Positions 4,735-5,601 of a stretch of DNA of 5,601 nt are shown piece by piece; position 1 is the first letter of the stretch, and each line of letters opens with the position of its first letter. Location of the stretch: contig JAITAX010000067.1 of NCBI GenBank assembly GCA_031283865.1, positions 1-5,601 on the forward strand, in the 5' to 3' direction. Under the pieces are notes generated by a model. The model did not search any database. It worked only from the letters and a program-made list of their open reading frames with translations, and was not told the origin of the DNA. Position numbers and translations under genes: made by a program. This DNA is from Eubacteriales Family XIII. Incertae Sedis bacterium (GTDB lineage Bacteria > Bacillota > Clostridia > Peptostreptococcales > Anaerovoracaceae).

Positions 4735-5601
4735 CTCTCCCCCATTCCGTCGGCCAACATGCAGTCCAAAAGGCCGAGCGCCAGCGCCGCCTCGATGACG
4801 GGTACGGCGCGCGGCGCGATGCAGGGGTCGTGCCGGCCCTTGAGCCGCAGCGTCGTTTCCGTCATGTCCGCCGGGTCCACGGTGCGCTGCGCTTTCGAGA
4901 CGGAGGGCGTCGGCTTGCAGGCGACGCGGAGCAGGACCGGCATACCGTTCGTAATGCCGCCGAGGATGCCGCCGTTGTGGTTCGTGCGCGCGCGGATCGC
5001 GCCCTGCTCGACGAAAAGCGCGTCGTTGGCTTCGCTGCCGCGCATGTCCGCCAGCCGGAAGCCGTCGCCGAACTCCACGCCCTTGACCGCCGGCACCGAG
5101 AAGAGCAGGGAGGCCGTGACGCTTTCCACGGAGGCGAAAAAAGGAGCGCCGACGCCCCCCGGAACGCCGTAGGCCGCAACCTCCGCGATGCCGCCGACCG
5201 AATCCCCGTCCGCGCGCGCCGCGTCGATCACGGACAACATGCGCGCGGCGGAGGTCTCCGAGGCGGGGAAGCGCAAGGGCACAAAGGTCTTCCACGCGGC
5301 TTCGTCGCGGGGCGGCGCTTCGTCCGCAATGCCGCCGACCGCGGCGACGCGCCCGTAGATTCTGACGCCTCGGCGCAGCAGCACCTGCTTCGCCATCGCG
5401 CCCGCGAACACGAGCGTCGCCGTGAGCCTGCCCGAGAAATGGCCGCCCCCGCGCAGGTCCGCGTGGCCGCCGTACTTGAGCAGCGCGGTCCAGTCCGCGT
5501 GTCCGGGGCGCAGGCGTCCGTCGTAATCGGCGGAGCGCGCGTCGCCGTTTCGCAGAAGTCCGCAGATCGGCGCGCCCGTCGTAATGCCGTCTTTCAGGCC
5601 G
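4731..5601 (-). CDS. aroC: Chorismate synthase, N-terminus outside window
   Basis: This enzyme eliminates phosphate from 5-enolpyruvylshikimate-3-phosphate to give chorismate, using reduced FMN as a catalytic cofactor. The frame is open from the right edge to TGA 4733-4731, giving 289 visible residues. They begin GLKDGITTGAPI; by family comparison about 80 N-terminal residues are missing. Signatures are present in order: RPGHADWTALLKYGG (31-45), LRGGGHFSGRLTA (49-61), TNHNGGILGGITNGMP, KPTPSVSKAQRTVD, and KGRHDP (244-249) leading into PVIEA. Internal Met and GTG codons (for example GTG at 5411) are not real starts, because conserved sequence continues upstream of them. It is the most upstream visible gene of the operon, and its stop overlaps the start of the kinase-dehydrogenase gene by 4 bases. 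No promoter for the operon is visible in the window. Confidence 0.96.
   Translation of the reverse strand, partial: GLKDGITTGAPICGLLRNGDARSADYDGRLRPGHADWTALLKYGGHADLRGGGHFSGRLTATLVFAGAMAKQVLLRRGVRIYGRVAAVGGIADEAPPRDEAAWKTFVPLRFPASETSAARMLSVIDAARADGDSVGGIAEVAAYGVPGGVGAPFFASVESVTASLLFSVPAVKGVEFGDGFRLADMRGSEANDALFVEQGAIRARTNHNGGILGGITNGMPVLLRVACKPTPSVSKAQRTVDPADMTETTLRLKGRHDPCIAPRAVPVIEAALALGLLDCMLADGMGER
4735..4743 (-). promoter_or_regulatory. Ribosome binding region of the kinase-dehydrogenase fusion gene
   Basis: On the - strand GGGGGAGAG directly precedes the ATG at 4734. The purine stretch lies within the last codons of aroC, and the start codon overlaps the aroC TGA (ATGA, 4734-4731). The spacing is short, so termination-reinitiation from aroC probably matters as much as this site. 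Confidence 0.5.

Noticed and set aside
4195..5172. A 325-codon open frame on the + strand opposite the kinase domain and aroC
   Set aside because: It is low-complexity and antisense to motif-verified shikimate kinase and chorismate synthase; a shadow of GC-rich coding.
4735..5295. N-terminal extension of the kinase-dehydrogenase frame by 187 codons into aroC
   Set aside because: The extension is an out-of-frame reading of conserved aroC. Kinase homology begins exactly at MTNIVLIG, at an ATGA overlap with the aroC stop.
5409..5411. GTG as the aroC start, giving a 226-residue protein
   Set aside because: Conserved chorismate synthase motifs (GITTGAPI, RPGHAD, KYGG, GGGHFSG) continue in frame upstream to the window edge.

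Overview
The window is fully coding. It is GC-rich bacterial DNA holding the 3' part of a glycogen phosphorylase gene on the + strand and, convergent with it on the - strand, the downstream part of a compact aromatic amino acid (shikimate) operon. Several traits suggest a GC-rich member of the Clostridia/Firmicutes: a bifunctional chorismate mutase-prephenate dehydratase, a type I-beta DAHP synthase with a ferredoxin-like N-terminal domain, a type II dehydroquinase, and GGAG-type ribosome binding sites. This placement is an inference from protein style; no marker gene is present.

Layout. Bases 1-693 (+) encode the C-terminal 230 residues of glycogen phosphorylase, including the PLP-lysine signature; the 5' end lies outside the window. 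Bases 694-729 are a short AT-rich spacer with an 11-base direct repeat. The rest is read right to left. It starts with chorismate synthase aroC (5601-4731, N-terminus outside the window). Next is a shikimate kinase-shikimate dehydrogenase fusion (4734-3358), then DAHP synthase (3351-2338), pheA (2302-1172) and aroQ (1167-730). Junctions are tight: a 4-base ATGA overlap, a TAA that abuts an ATG, a 35-base gap and a 4-base gap. This fits one polycistronic message with translational coupling.

How the genes work together. DAHP synthase makes the first committed compound from PEP and erythrose-4-phosphate. Type II dehydroquinase (step 3), shikimate dehydrogenase (step 4) and shikimate kinase (step 5) carry it to shikimate-3-phosphate. 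Chorismate synthase (step 7) makes chorismate, and PheA converts chorismate through prephenate to phenylpyruvate. Dehydroquinate synthase (aroB, step 2), EPSP synthase (aroA, step 6) and a tyrosine-branch dehydrogenase are not in the window; they may lie upstream of aroC. Two likely feedback points are visible: the ferredoxin-like domain of DAHP synthase and the ACT domain (ESRP motif) of PheA.

I see no mobile element, CRISPR array, RNA gene or clearly novel system. The points most worth a second look are the kinase-first AroK-AroE fusion and the TRF-to-TSF change in the prephenate dehydratase active-site motif. Smaller points are start-codon choices decided by ribosome binding site spacing and the alternating GC tracts inside the fusion gene.
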